A stretch of DNA of 64,000 nt, taken from Sphaerisporangium rubeum (GTDB lineage Bacteria > Actinomycetota > Actinomycetes > Streptosporangiales > Streptosporangiaceae). The notes beneath the pieces are model-generated. The model searched no databases and was not told the DNA's origin. It worked only from the letters and a program-made list of their open reading frames with translations. This document shows, piece after piece, positions 33,333 to 39,924 of the stretch (the first letter of the stretch is position 1; every line of letters begins with the position of its first letter). A program made the translations under genes and the position numbers. The DNA is taken from positions 2,720,501-2,784,500 of the forward strand of contig NZ_JACHIU010000001.1 in NCBI RefSeq assembly GCF_014207705.1, given 5' to 3'.

Positions 33333-34011
33333 ACCTCACCGTCCGGCTCGGAAGCACCGGTACCGGAACGCTTCGGAGCACCCTGAAAAGCCTGGACTGC
33401 CGACTCTCGTCTTCAGACGCCGGGCCGTCACGGCTTCGTGGTCGTGCCGGCCCGAAGGGAGATGCGGCCCCTTTCGGGACCGGGGCTCCTGTGGTCGATG
33501 CCGACCCATCGGAGGCCGGCAGCCCAGCGCACCTCCCGGTGTCCGTGGGTGCGACGCCGCACCGGGACCAGCGAGTTCCATTGGCCGGTAACGGTGAGTT
33601 CCGTATCGGCGGTCCCTGAGGTTTCGGCTGTGCTGTGGCGAAGCGTCGGTCTCTCTGTCTCTCTGTGGAGCTCCTCACGAGGAAGGGCGGCCGCCGGTAC
33701 TTTCTGTCGTGCGTGTCGCTTCATTGTCCTTTTCAGGCAGTCGATCTGCGGTGATCGCCGAGGAGGATCGACGCGTCGTTCGTGTTCCCTTCGGGAATCA
33801 GAAGTGCTTATGGCCAGCCGAATCTCGCGACGCGCGTCATTTGATGCACAAAGCTTGTCAAAATGCACAGATAGATGTATCTTTCATGAATGGGACATTG
33901 TGCGCGAAGTGTATATATCGTGCATGTCTGACATTATTGAGGCTTGCCAAGTCTGTCATAGTGAGGGATATTGACGGCAGGTGTTCCGGAGGGTGTCGCG
34001 GGAGAAGAGAT
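33333..34011. other. Gene-free region, AT-rich at its right end
   Basis: About 680 bases with no credible gene on either strand. The left 400 bases have ordinary GC but poor codon bias in all frames. From about 33830 to 34000 the sequence becomes AT-rich (TATATATCG, ACATTATTG), probably the promoter and leader of the gene at 34012. A CCGGTACCGG palindrome lies at about 33356-33366. Confidence 0.4.
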
Positions 34012-34461
34012 ATGCCAGAGACGTGGGTCCATGGAAACGTATTCATTCCCCGACTGTATGGGCCGGACAATCTGCGCAATATAGACAACATCGGCTGGAC
34101 CGATCAGCAAGGATTAAAAGAAGGGCATGTCGCCAGGTTCTTCATGCTGGATGAGAAGCAGAACTACTTCCATGCCCCGGTTCCCGTCACGGGGCAGCCG
34201 CAGTTGCTGGAAGTCAGAGTCGAATTCTCCTCGACCTACCCACGCGTTTTCCAGGCATGGGTTCATGCGGCCGGTCGGGTCGTCGCTCAAACCGATGCGC
34301 CGGTCGTCAACAACATAGGCGGAGAATCGATCTTCGTTCTGGGAGGAATAAACAGACCCGTGAACAGGGGTCTTTGCATCTCGCTCGGATTCACGACACA
34401 AGGGCAAGGCCTCGGCCCGGGCGAGATCAACTTCCGTGCGGCCGGGGCTGTCTTCGCGTAG
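34012..34461 (+). CDS. Small beta-rich protein, possibly DUF6623-like
   Basis: A 149-residue protein, ATG at 34012 with GGAGAAGAGA just upstream. It begins MPETWVHGNVFIPRLYGPDN and has a beta-sandwich-like pattern: FFMLDEKQNYFHAPVPVTG, LLEVRVEFSSTYPRVFQAWV, NIGGESIFVLGG and a closing GLCISLGFTTQGQG... INFRAAGAVFA. The W-H-G opening, the YFHxPxP segment and the C-terminal GL.ISxGF block resemble DUF6623-type proteins (from memory). There is no signal peptide. Codon use is less GC-rich than in neighbours, fitting horizontal gain. Function unknown; likely a single-gene unit. Confidence 0.65.
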   Translation: MPETWVHGNVFIPRLYGPDNLRNIDNIGWTDQQGLKEGHVARFFMLDEKQNYFHAPVPVTGQPQLLEVRVEFSSTYPRVFQAWVHAAGRVVAQTDAPVVNNIGGESIFVLGGINRPVNRGLCISLGFTTQGQGLGPGEINFRAAGAVFA

Positions 34462-34907
34462 CGGCACGAGACGGCGCAGGCGGGTGGACGAGCGCGGTGG
34501 TTTGCAGATCATTTCCGGTCACGTGCCTGGCCCGCGTCCCCAAGAGGGCGGGATGACGGCAGACGGGACGCTCAGGCAGGGCGAGCACTGGAGGAGGACC
34601 GTCAGAGGCGCACCCGCGAAGGCCACGTCCCGTCCTGCGGCATGGCCCACACAACGTCGGCGTCGAGCACGTGGCCTTGGGGGACTGCCCGTCTGATTCT
34701 GGCCCGTGGCGTACCTCGCGAACGGTGAGTCACAGTGAGTGGCCATGGACACCGGTTGGATGCCTCCGCTCCGCCTGTTCTGGTGTCTCCCAGGGTCAAA
34801 GAGGTGATAGCCCGCAGGAGGACTGCGAGAGCCCGCCAGCACTCACGCACCGGTGCCTCCGCTTGTGGGTGGGGACCGGCTGGAGCGGCCGGGTAGGCTC
34901 GCTGGTC
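34462..34907. other. Gene-free region before the SseB-like gene
   Basis: About 450 bases. Frames are open but with poor codon bias and no homology visible. The right end contains the TAGGCT box at 34894-34899. Confidence 0.35.
34894..34899 (+). promoter_or_regulatory. -10 box TAGGCT (leaderless start)
   Basis: TAGGCT, 8 bases before the GTG at 34908 (a second GTG follows at 34911). Confidence 0.45.
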
Positions 34908-35468
34908 GTGGTGAGTATTCCGCGGCCTTTGGTGGCCGACGACGATGGTGCGGCCGACGCGGCGGTGGCGGGGGTGCTGGCGGCGTACGCCGCAGGGGAG
35001 GCGGAGGTCGCGGGGGTCGCGGCGGTGCTGGCGGAGGTGCGGTTGCTGGTGCCGGTGGTGGCGGTGCTCACTGAGGCGGAGACCGGTGAGGACGGGCTCA
35101 GGCGGGAGAAGGAAAGCGAGATGGCGCTCCCTGTGCTGGTGGGAGGTGACGGGAGGAGAGCGGTGCCGGCGTTCACCGGTGCCGAGGCGTTGCGGCGCTG
35201 GCGTGCGGACGCGCGGCCGATCCAGGTGCTCACTCCTCAGGTCTGTCAGGCCGCCATCAGCGAGAACGCGGCGGCCGTCGTGGTCGACGTGGCCGGGCCG
35301 GTGCCGTTCGTCCTGGAGGGCTCGCTGCTCCATGCCATGGCCGCCACAGGAAAACCTCTCACTGATCTCGGCGCACTGGTCGAGTCGCTGCGACCTCACG
35401 CGGACGTGACCGTCGCACGGCCGGGGAGGCGCCGCCTCCTTCCTCGTCTGCGCCGCCAGAGGGGCTGA
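34908..35468 (+). CDS. SseB-like protein
   Basis: A 186-residue protein resembling the SseB N-terminal domain found as a stand-alone protein in actinobacteria, usually beside aro or translation genes. Starts at GTG 34908 or 34911; no ribosome binding site, with TAGGCT placed for a leaderless transcript. Pattern: VAGVLAAYAAGEAEVAGVAA, an Ala/Val-rich first helix, then LLVPVVAVL, EMALPVLVGGDGRRAVPAFT (strand with turn), ALRRWRADARPIQV and a VVVDVAGPVPFVLEG strand. The C terminus is highly basic (RRRLLPRLRRQRG). Cytoplasmic, function unknown. The following prepilin peptidase starts 20 bases later. Confidence 0.75.
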   Translation: MVSIPRPLVADDDGAADAAVAGVLAAYAAGEAEVAGVAAVLAEVRLLVPVVAVLTEAETGEDGLRREKESEMALPVLVGGDGRRAVPAFTGAEALRRWRADARPIQVLTPQVCQAAISENAAAVVVDVAGPVPFVLEGSLLHAMAATGKPLTDLGALVESLRPHADVTVARPGRRRLLPRLRRQRG

Positions 35469-35475
35469 CCTCCAC

Positions 35476-35481
35476 TAGGGT
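35476..35481 (+). promoter_or_regulatory. -10 box TAGGGT (leaderless start)
   Basis: TAGGGT, 7 bases before the GTG at 35489. Confidence 0.45.
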
Positions 35482-35488
35482 CGCGGAC

Positions 35489-36337
35489 GTGTGGGCCTTC
35501 GTGATCGGAGCTGGAGCCGCCGGCCTTCTGGCGGGAACGGTCGTCCGGGTGCTCGCGGACGGGTTCACCGCCGAGCGGAGCGTGGAAACGCCGCGGCACG
35601 ACCAGACGCTCGACGTCCCGCAGCCGGAGCCGGCCCCTGGAGACCCGCGGTCCGAGCGGATTGCCAGGCGGGCCGAGACTGACCCGCGGTCCGAGCGGAG
35701 AGCCGGGTGGGCCGAGACTGACCCGCGGTCCGAGCGGAGAGCCGGGTGGGCCGAGACTGACCCGCGGTCCGGGTGGAGAGCCAGGTGGGCCGAGGCGCGT
35801 GCGGTGCTCAAGGAGGCGCCGCGCAGGTGGCCGGTGTGGTCGTGGCCGCCGTGGGTGGAGGTGGGTACGGCGGCGGTGTGCGCGGTGGTGGCCTGGCGGC
35901 TCGCGGGGACGGCCTTGTTGTGGGCCTGGGGGTACGCGGCGGTCGCCGGGGTCCTGCTCTCCGTGGTCGACTGGCGGACGCGGAGGCTGCCTGACGTGAT
36001 CACTTTGCCGTCCTGCCTCGTGCTCGCCGTCCTCCTCGTCCCCACAGGTGACCTGGGGCCGGCGCTGCTCGGCGGGCTGGCGCTCGGTGGCGCGTACGCC
36101 GTCATGTGGTTCGTACGGCCGGACGCGCTCGGGTTCGGTGACGTCAAGCTCGCGGGGGTCGCGGGGATGCTCGCCGGGCCGCTCGGCGTGGACCGGTGGC
36201 TGGCGGCGGCGATGGGGGGACTGGTTCTCGGCGCGTTGTACGCCGTCATGCTGCTGATCACGCGCAGGGCCACGATGAAGACGCAGTTCCCGCTCGGCCC
36301 TTTCATCGCCGCGGGGGTGCTGGTGGCGCTGTGGTGA
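35489..36337 (+). CDS. A24-family prepilin peptidase with repeat insertion
   Basis: A 282-residue membrane aspartyl protease of the type IV prepilin peptidase group. The two catalytic aspartates are visible: SVVDWRTRRLPDVITLP (about residue 154) and the GxGD motif GFGDVKLAG (about 217). Membrane segments occur at the N terminus (WAFVIGAGAAGLLAGTVV) and from about 120 onward. The methylase domain with its CxxC pairs is absent; instead residues 50-105 are four copies of a 13-residue unit (DPRSERRAGWAET) encoded by 39-bp repeats. It processes pilin-like precursors at the membrane (family knowledge). No pilin or pilus assembly genes are in the window, so its client is elsewhere. It directly precedes aroC, a common actinobacterial arrangement. 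Confidence 0.88.
   Translation: MWAFVIGAGAAGLLAGTVVRVLADGFTAERSVETPRHDQTLDVPQPEPAPGDPRSERIARRAETDPRSERRAGWAETDPRSERRAGWAETDPRSGWRARWAEARAVLKEAPRRWPVWSWPPWVEVGTAAVCAVVAWRLAGTALLWAWGYAAVAGVLLSVVDWRTRRLPDVITLPSCLVLAVLLVPTGDLGPALLGGLALGGAYAVMWFVRPDALGFGDVKLAGVAGMLAGPLGVDRWLAAAMGGLVLGALYAVMLLITRRATMKTQFPLGPFIAAGVLVALW
35644..35799 (+). repeat. Four 39-bp tandem repeats in the prepilin peptidase gene
   Basis: Units begin at 35644, 35683, 35722 and 35761 (CCCGCGGTCC...). Units 2 and 3 are identical. They encode a charged 13-residue repeat in the cytoplasmic linker. Confidence 0.85.
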
Positions 36338-36407
36338 CCCCCCGGTCGTCCACAGGAGGGCCCCTGGGATGTGAGGGCAGTCGCTGGTACGTGGAAGACT
36401 TGTCCCC

Positions 36408-37586
36408 ATGCTGCGCTGGTTGACCGCAGGCGAGTCCCATGGCCCGGAGCTCGTCGCGATCCTTGAAGGGCTGCCCGCTGGAGTCGCGGTGACGACGGCC
36501 GACATCGAGCATGCCCTCGCACGGCGCCGTCTCGGTTACGGCCGGGGGGCGCGCATGAAGTTCGAGAAGGACGTGGTCACCGTCGTCGGCGGTGTGCGTC
36601 ACGGTCACACTCTCGGCGCTCCGGTGGCGATCCGGGTCGGCAACTCCGAGTGGCCCAAGTGGGAGACCGTGATGGCGGCCGATCCGGTCGACCCGGACGT
36701 TCTCGCGGCGCAGGCCCGCAACGCGCCGTTGTCACGGCCCCGGCCGGGTCATGCCGATCTGTCCGGCATGCAGAAGTACGGGTTCGACGACGCGCGGCCG
36801 GTGCTCGACCGCGCGAGCGCGCGTGAGACGGCGGCGCGGGTGGCGCTCGGTCAGGTGGCGCGTAACTTCCTCAAGCAGGCGCTCGGGGTCGACATCGTCA
36901 GCCATGTCGTGTCCATCGGGGCCGTCGAGGCCCCGGACGGCGTGGTGCCGGGTCCCGACGATCTGGCGGCCGTGGACGAGAGCCCGGTGCGGTGTGCCGA
37001 TCCCGCCGCCGGCGACGCCATGGTCGAGGAGATCGATCTCGCGCGGCGTGAGGGTGACACGCTCGGCGGTGTCGTCGAGGTGCTGGCGTACGGGTTGCCA
37101 CCTGGTCTCGGCAGTTACGTGCACTGGGACCGGCGGCTCGACTCGCGGCTGGCCGCGGCGCTGATGGGAATCCAGGCGATCAAGGGGGTCGCGGTCGGCG
37201 ACGGCTTCGAGACGGCCCGCAGACGCGGCTCCACGGCGCACGACGAGATCGAGAACACCGAGTCCGGGGTGCGCCGGGTCACCAACCGCGCCGGCGGCGT
37301 CGAGGGTGGCATGACCAACGGCGAGCCGCTGCGGGTCCGCGCCGCCATGAAGCCCATCTCCACGGTGCCGCGTGCGTTGTCCACGGTGGACGTGCTGACC
37401 GGTGAGCCGGCCAAGGCGATCAACCAGCGGTCCGACGTGTGCGCGGTGCCGGCCGCCGCCATCGTGGCGGAGGCCATGGTGGCGCTGGTGCTCGCGGACG
37501 CCGCCGTCGAGAAGTTCGGCGGCGACTCCGTGGAGGAGGTCGCCCGCAACCTGTCCGGCTACCTCTCCTCGATGGTGATCAAGTGA
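36408..37586 (+). CDS. aroC: Chorismate synthase
   Basis: Final shikimate-pathway enzyme, converting 5-enolpyruvylshikimate 3-phosphate to chorismate with reduced FMN. The 392 residues contain the three family signatures: [18 protein letters not shown] near the N terminus, the [18 protein letters not shown] block (with [13 protein letters not shown]) and the C-terminal [17 protein letters not shown]. The [15 protein letters not shown] and [20 protein letters not shown] segments bind substrate and flavin. ATG 36408 has no strong ribosome binding site. Its stop overlaps a GTG (GTGA) that opens a relay mini-ORF leading to aroK. Confidence 0.98.
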   Translation: MLRWLTAGESHGPELVAILEGLPAGVAVTTADIEHALARRRLGYGRGARMKFEKDVVTVVGGVRHGHTLGAPVAIRVGNSEWPKWETVMAADPVDPDVLAAQARNAPLSRPRPGHADLSGMQKYGFDDARPVLDRASARETAARVALGQVARNFLKQALGVDIVSHVVSIGAVEAPDGVVPGPDDLAAVDESPVRCADPAAGDAMVEEIDLARREGDTLGGVVEVLAYGLPPGLGSYVHWDRRLDSRLAAALMGIQAIKGVAVGDGFETARRRGSTAHDEIENTESGVRRVTNRAGGVEGGMTNGEPLRVRAAMKPISTVPRALSTVDVLTGEPAKAINQRSDVCAVPAAAIVAEAMVALVLADAAVEKFGGDSVEEVARNLSGYLSSMVIK

Positions 37587-37670
37587 CGAGTCCCAGGATC
37601 GGCCGGCCGGGGCCGGGGAAGATCGTGGCCTGTCCGCGTGTCCGTTCGGTGGTGATCAAGTGACGAGTCC
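37574..37670 (+). repeat. Duplicated aroC/aroK boundary with relay mini-ORF
   Basis: The 20-mer GGTGATCAAGTGACGAGTCC occurs at 37574 (aroC stop) and 37651 (aroK start), 77 bases apart. The first copy continues into a decayed aroK start: its GATCGGCCGG... segment matches the aroK P-loop region at 37683 with two mismatches in 25 bases, after a 9-base deletion. The mini-ORF 37583-37663 (26 residues) begins [14 protein letters not shown], a worn version of AroK TSPKAVLIGPPGSGKS, and ends RSVVIK, the AroC C terminus. It starts on the aroC stop (GTGA) and stops on the aroK start (GTGA). Confidence 0.8.
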
Positions 37671-38166
37671 GAAGGCTGTGCTGATCGGCCCGCCGGGGTC
37701 GGGGAAGTCCACGGTCGGCCGCGCGGTGGCCGAGCGTCTCGGGGTGGGGTTCCGTGACACCGATGCCGATGTCGAGGCGGTGGCCGGTAAGGCGGTGTCC
37801 GACATCTTCGTCGACGACGGTGAGGAGCGGTTCCGCGAGCTGGAGGCCACGGCGGTGCGCGACGCGCTGGCCGAGCATGACGGTGTGGTGTCCCTCGGCG
37901 GTGGCGCGGTGCTCGACCCGGCGACCCGCGAGCTGCTTATCGGACATTTCATCGTGTACCTCCAGGTGGGGCTGTCGGACGCGGTGAAGCGCGTGGGGCT
38001 CGGGTCGGCCCGTCCGTTGCTGGTGCTCAATCCCCGCAGCCGGCTCAAGCAGCTCATGGAGGAGCGCCGTCCCGTGTACGAGTCGCTGGCCTCGCTCACG
38101 GTGGCCACCGACGACCGCGACCCGGCCGAGATCGCCGACGAGATCGTCAAGGGGTTGCCGTCGTGA
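37660..38166 (+). CDS. aroK: Shikimate kinase
   Basis: ATP-dependent phosphorylation of shikimate at the 3-hydroxyl, 168 residues. P-loop GPPGSGKSTVGRAV (about 10-23), shikimate-binding DTDADVE (about 34) and RFRELE region, GGGAVLDPATRELL, the lid with RPLL and the adenine loop with R. GTG at 37660 overlaps the stop of the relay mini-ORF by GTGA. Its own stop overlaps the next GTG (38163), the start of the first of two mini-ORFs preceding aroB. Cytoplasmic. Confidence 0.97.
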   Translation: MTSPKAVLIGPPGSGKSTVGRAVAERLGVGFRDTDADVEAVAGKAVSDIFVDDGEERFRELEATAVRDALAEHDGVVSLGGGAVLDPATRELLIGHFIVYLQVGLSDAVKRVGLGSARPLLVLNPRSRLKQLMEERRPVYESLASLTVATDDRDPAEIADEIVKGLPS

Positions 38167-38349
38167 CGAGCACACCTGTCACGGTCACGCGCGTCCTGGT
38201 CGTGATCGCGGACGAGATCGTCGAAGGGCTGTCGTGGTGACGAGCACGTATGGCACGGTCGGTCGTGTCTCGGTCGTGGTCGCGGATGAGAGGGTCGAAG
38301 GGCTGTCGTCGTGACGAGTACACGTATCACGGTCAAAGGCGAGCGTCCG
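38128..38349 (+). repeat. Three 74-bp copies of the aroK/aroB boundary with two relay mini-ORFs
   Basis: Copies at 38128-38201 (aroK 3' end), 38202-38275 and 38276-38349 (aroB 5' end). Each holds GCSGAYGAGA... TCRARGGGYTG-type sequence from the end of aroK followed by GTGACGAGYAC from the start of aroB. Two mini-ORFs result, 38163-38240 and 38237-38314, each 25 residues: VTSTPVTV...IADEIVEGLSW and VTSTYGTV...VADERVEGLSS. Both begin like AroB (VTSTRITV) and end like AroK (IADEIVKGLPS). Starts and stops overlap in a chain GTGA-GTGA-GTGA from aroK to aroB. Confidence 0.85.
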
Positions 38350-39387
38350 TACGACGTGGTCGTCGGCACGGGGGTGCTCGCGGAGCTGCCGGGGCTGCTC
38401 GGTGACGAGGTCCGTACGGTGGCGGTGGTCCACCCGGCCGGTCTGCCGGAGATCTCGCGGCCGGTCTGCGGCGCGATCGAGTCGGCGGGGTACTCGGTGG
38501 TGGCGCTTCCGGTGCCGGACGGTGAGCGGGCCAAGTCGGTGGACGTGGCGGCGGAGCTGTGGTCGGCGTTCGGCCGGTACGGCGTCACCCGGTCCGACGC
38601 GGTGGTGGGGGTCGGCGGCGGCGCCACGACCGATCTCGCCGGGTTCGCCGCGGCCACGTGGCTGCGTGGTGTCAAGGTTGTCCAGGTGCCGACCACGCTG
38701 CTCGGCATGGTGGACGCCGCCGTCGGCGGCAAGACCGGCATCAACACCCCCGAAGGCAAGAACCTCGTCGGGTCGTTCCACCCGCCGTCCGGCGTGCTGT
38801 GCGACCTCGCCACCTTGGTCTCGGTGCCACGGGACGACTACGTCGGCGGCCTGGCCGAGGTCATCAAGGGGGGGTTCATCGCCGACCCCACGATCCTGCT
38901 GCTGATCGAGGACGACCCCGAAGGCGCGCGCCTCCCCGAGGGCCGGCACACGCGTGCGCTGATCGAGCGCAAGATCCAGGTCAAGGCCGACGTCGTCGGG
39001 GCCGACCTGCGTGAGTCCGGTGTCCGCGAGACCCTCAACTACGGTCACACCCTGGCTCACGCCATCGAGCGTGTGGAGGACTACCGCATGCGTCACGGCG
39101 AGGCTGTGGCCATCGGCATGGTCTACGCCGCCGAGCTGTCCCACCTGTCCGGCCACGCTCCGCTGTCCCTGGTGCAGCGCACCCGCGACATCCTCGCCGC
39201 CGTGGGCCTCCCCACGGCGTACCGCCACGACGCCTGGCCCGAGCTGCGCGACCACATGCGGGTGGACAAGAAGAACCGCGGCACCCGCCGCCGTTTCGTC
39301 ATCCTGGACGACGTCGCCAAGGTCACCCGCCTGGAGGACCCCCCCGAGGAGCTCCTCGAAGAGGCCTACCGCAAGATCGCCCGGTGA
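38311..39387 (+). CDS. aroB: 3-dehydroquinate synthase
   Basis: Second shikimate-pathway enzyme, cyclising DAHP to 3-dehydroquinate with NAD and a divalent metal. The 358 residues have the NAD-binding GVGGGATTDLAGFAAATW, VQVPTTLLGMVDAAVGGKTGIN, NLVGSFHPP, the metal ligands in LAEVIKGGFIAD (Glu), LNYGHTLAHAIE (His) and MRHGEAVAIGM (His). GTG 38311 overlaps the stop of the second mini-ORF. After its own stop (which overlaps GTG 39384) a further short frame runs into aroQ. Confidence 0.98.
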   Translation: MTSTRITVKGERPYDVVVGTGVLAELPGLLGDEVRTVAVVHPAGLPEISRPVCGAIESAGYSVVALPVPDGERAKSVDVAAELWSAFGRYGVTRSDAVVGVGGGATTDLAGFAAATWLRGVKVVQVPTTLLGMVDAAVGGKTGINTPEGKNLVGSFHPPSGVLCDLATLVSVPRDDYVGGLAEVIKGGFIADPTILLLIEDDPEGARLPEGRHTRALIERKIQVKADVVGADLRESGVRETLNYGHTLAHAIERVEDYRMRHGEAVAIGMVYAAELSHLSGHAPLSLVQRTRDILAAVGLPTAYRHDAWPELRDHMRVDKKNRGTRRRFVILDDVAKVTRLEDPPEELLEEAYRKIAR

Positions 39388-39443
39388 CCTCGTCGCGGGC
39401 CCGCACGGCCGGGCCCTTCGAAGCTAAGGAGAGAGTGGCATGA
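39384..39443 (+). other. Possible fourth relay mini-ORF between aroB and aroQ
   Basis: A 19-residue frame starts at a GTG overlapping the aroB stop (GTGA) and stops on the aroQ ATG (ATGA). It opens VTSSRART, like the VTSP/VTST starts of aroK and aroB, but the rest does not match AroB or AroQ. aroQ also has its own good site (AAGGAGAG), so this may be chance or an older, more decayed relic. Confidence 0.35.
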
Positions 39444-39874
39444 GGGCGGTGCTGGTCCTGAACGGCCCCAACCTGTCTCGCCTGGGTACGCGCGAGCCGG
39501 ACGTCTACGGCGCGGAGACCCTGGAGGACCTCGCCGCGATGTGCCGCAAGGCCGGCGCCGAGCTGGGCCTCGACGTCGACGTCCGCCAGACCGACGACGA
39601 GGCCGAACTGGTGGGCTGGCTCCACGAGGCGGCCGACAAGCGCCTGCCGGTGGTCCTCAACCCGGCGGCGTTCACCCACTACTCGTACGCGTTGCGCGAC
39701 GCCATCGCACAACGCACCGCGCCACTGATCGAGGTGCACATCTCCAACCCCGCCGCACGTGAGGAGTTCCGCCACACCTCGGTGGTCGCGGCCGTCGCCA
39801 CCGGCACCATCGCCGGCTTCGGCCTCCGCTCGTACGAACTGGCACTCCGGGCCGTCGCGGACCTGACCGCCTGA
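39440..39874 (+). CDS. aroQ: Type II 3-dehydroquinate dehydratase
   Basis: Dehydrates 3-dehydroquinate to 3-dehydroshikimate; 144 residues, the usual type II length, forming dodecamers (family knowledge). Active-site features: [20 protein letters not shown] with the lid Arg and the catalytic Tyr, [36 protein letters not shown] with the catalytic His and substrate-binding residues, and [17 protein letters not shown] 39440 has AAGGAGAG 8 bases upstream. It ends the aro block and is convergent with the DinG-like helicase. Confidence 0.97.
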   Translation: MRAVLVLNGPNLSRLGTREPDVYGAETLEDLAAMCRKAGAELGLDVDVRQTDDEAELVGWLHEAADKRLPVVLNPAAFTHYSYALRDAIAQRTAPLIEVHISNPAAREEFRHTSVVAAVATGTIAGFGLRSYELALRAVADLTA

Positions 39875-39924
39875 CCGCTTCCGGTCCTGTGGGTGGGCCG
39901 GGTGGACGGGGTTCGGTCAGGCGG
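39867..39924. terminator. Inverted repeat between aroQ and the helicase gene
   Basis: Perfect 11-bp arms CCGCCTGACCG / CGGTCAGGCGG (39867-39877, 39914-39924) with a 36-base loop. Each arm contains one of the two convergent stop codons, so it may terminate both transcripts. Confidence 0.5.

Noticed and set aside
30692-35799. Regular short repeats that might suggest CRISPR arrays
   Set aside because: They are head-to-tail without unique spacers and are in frame in coding genes.
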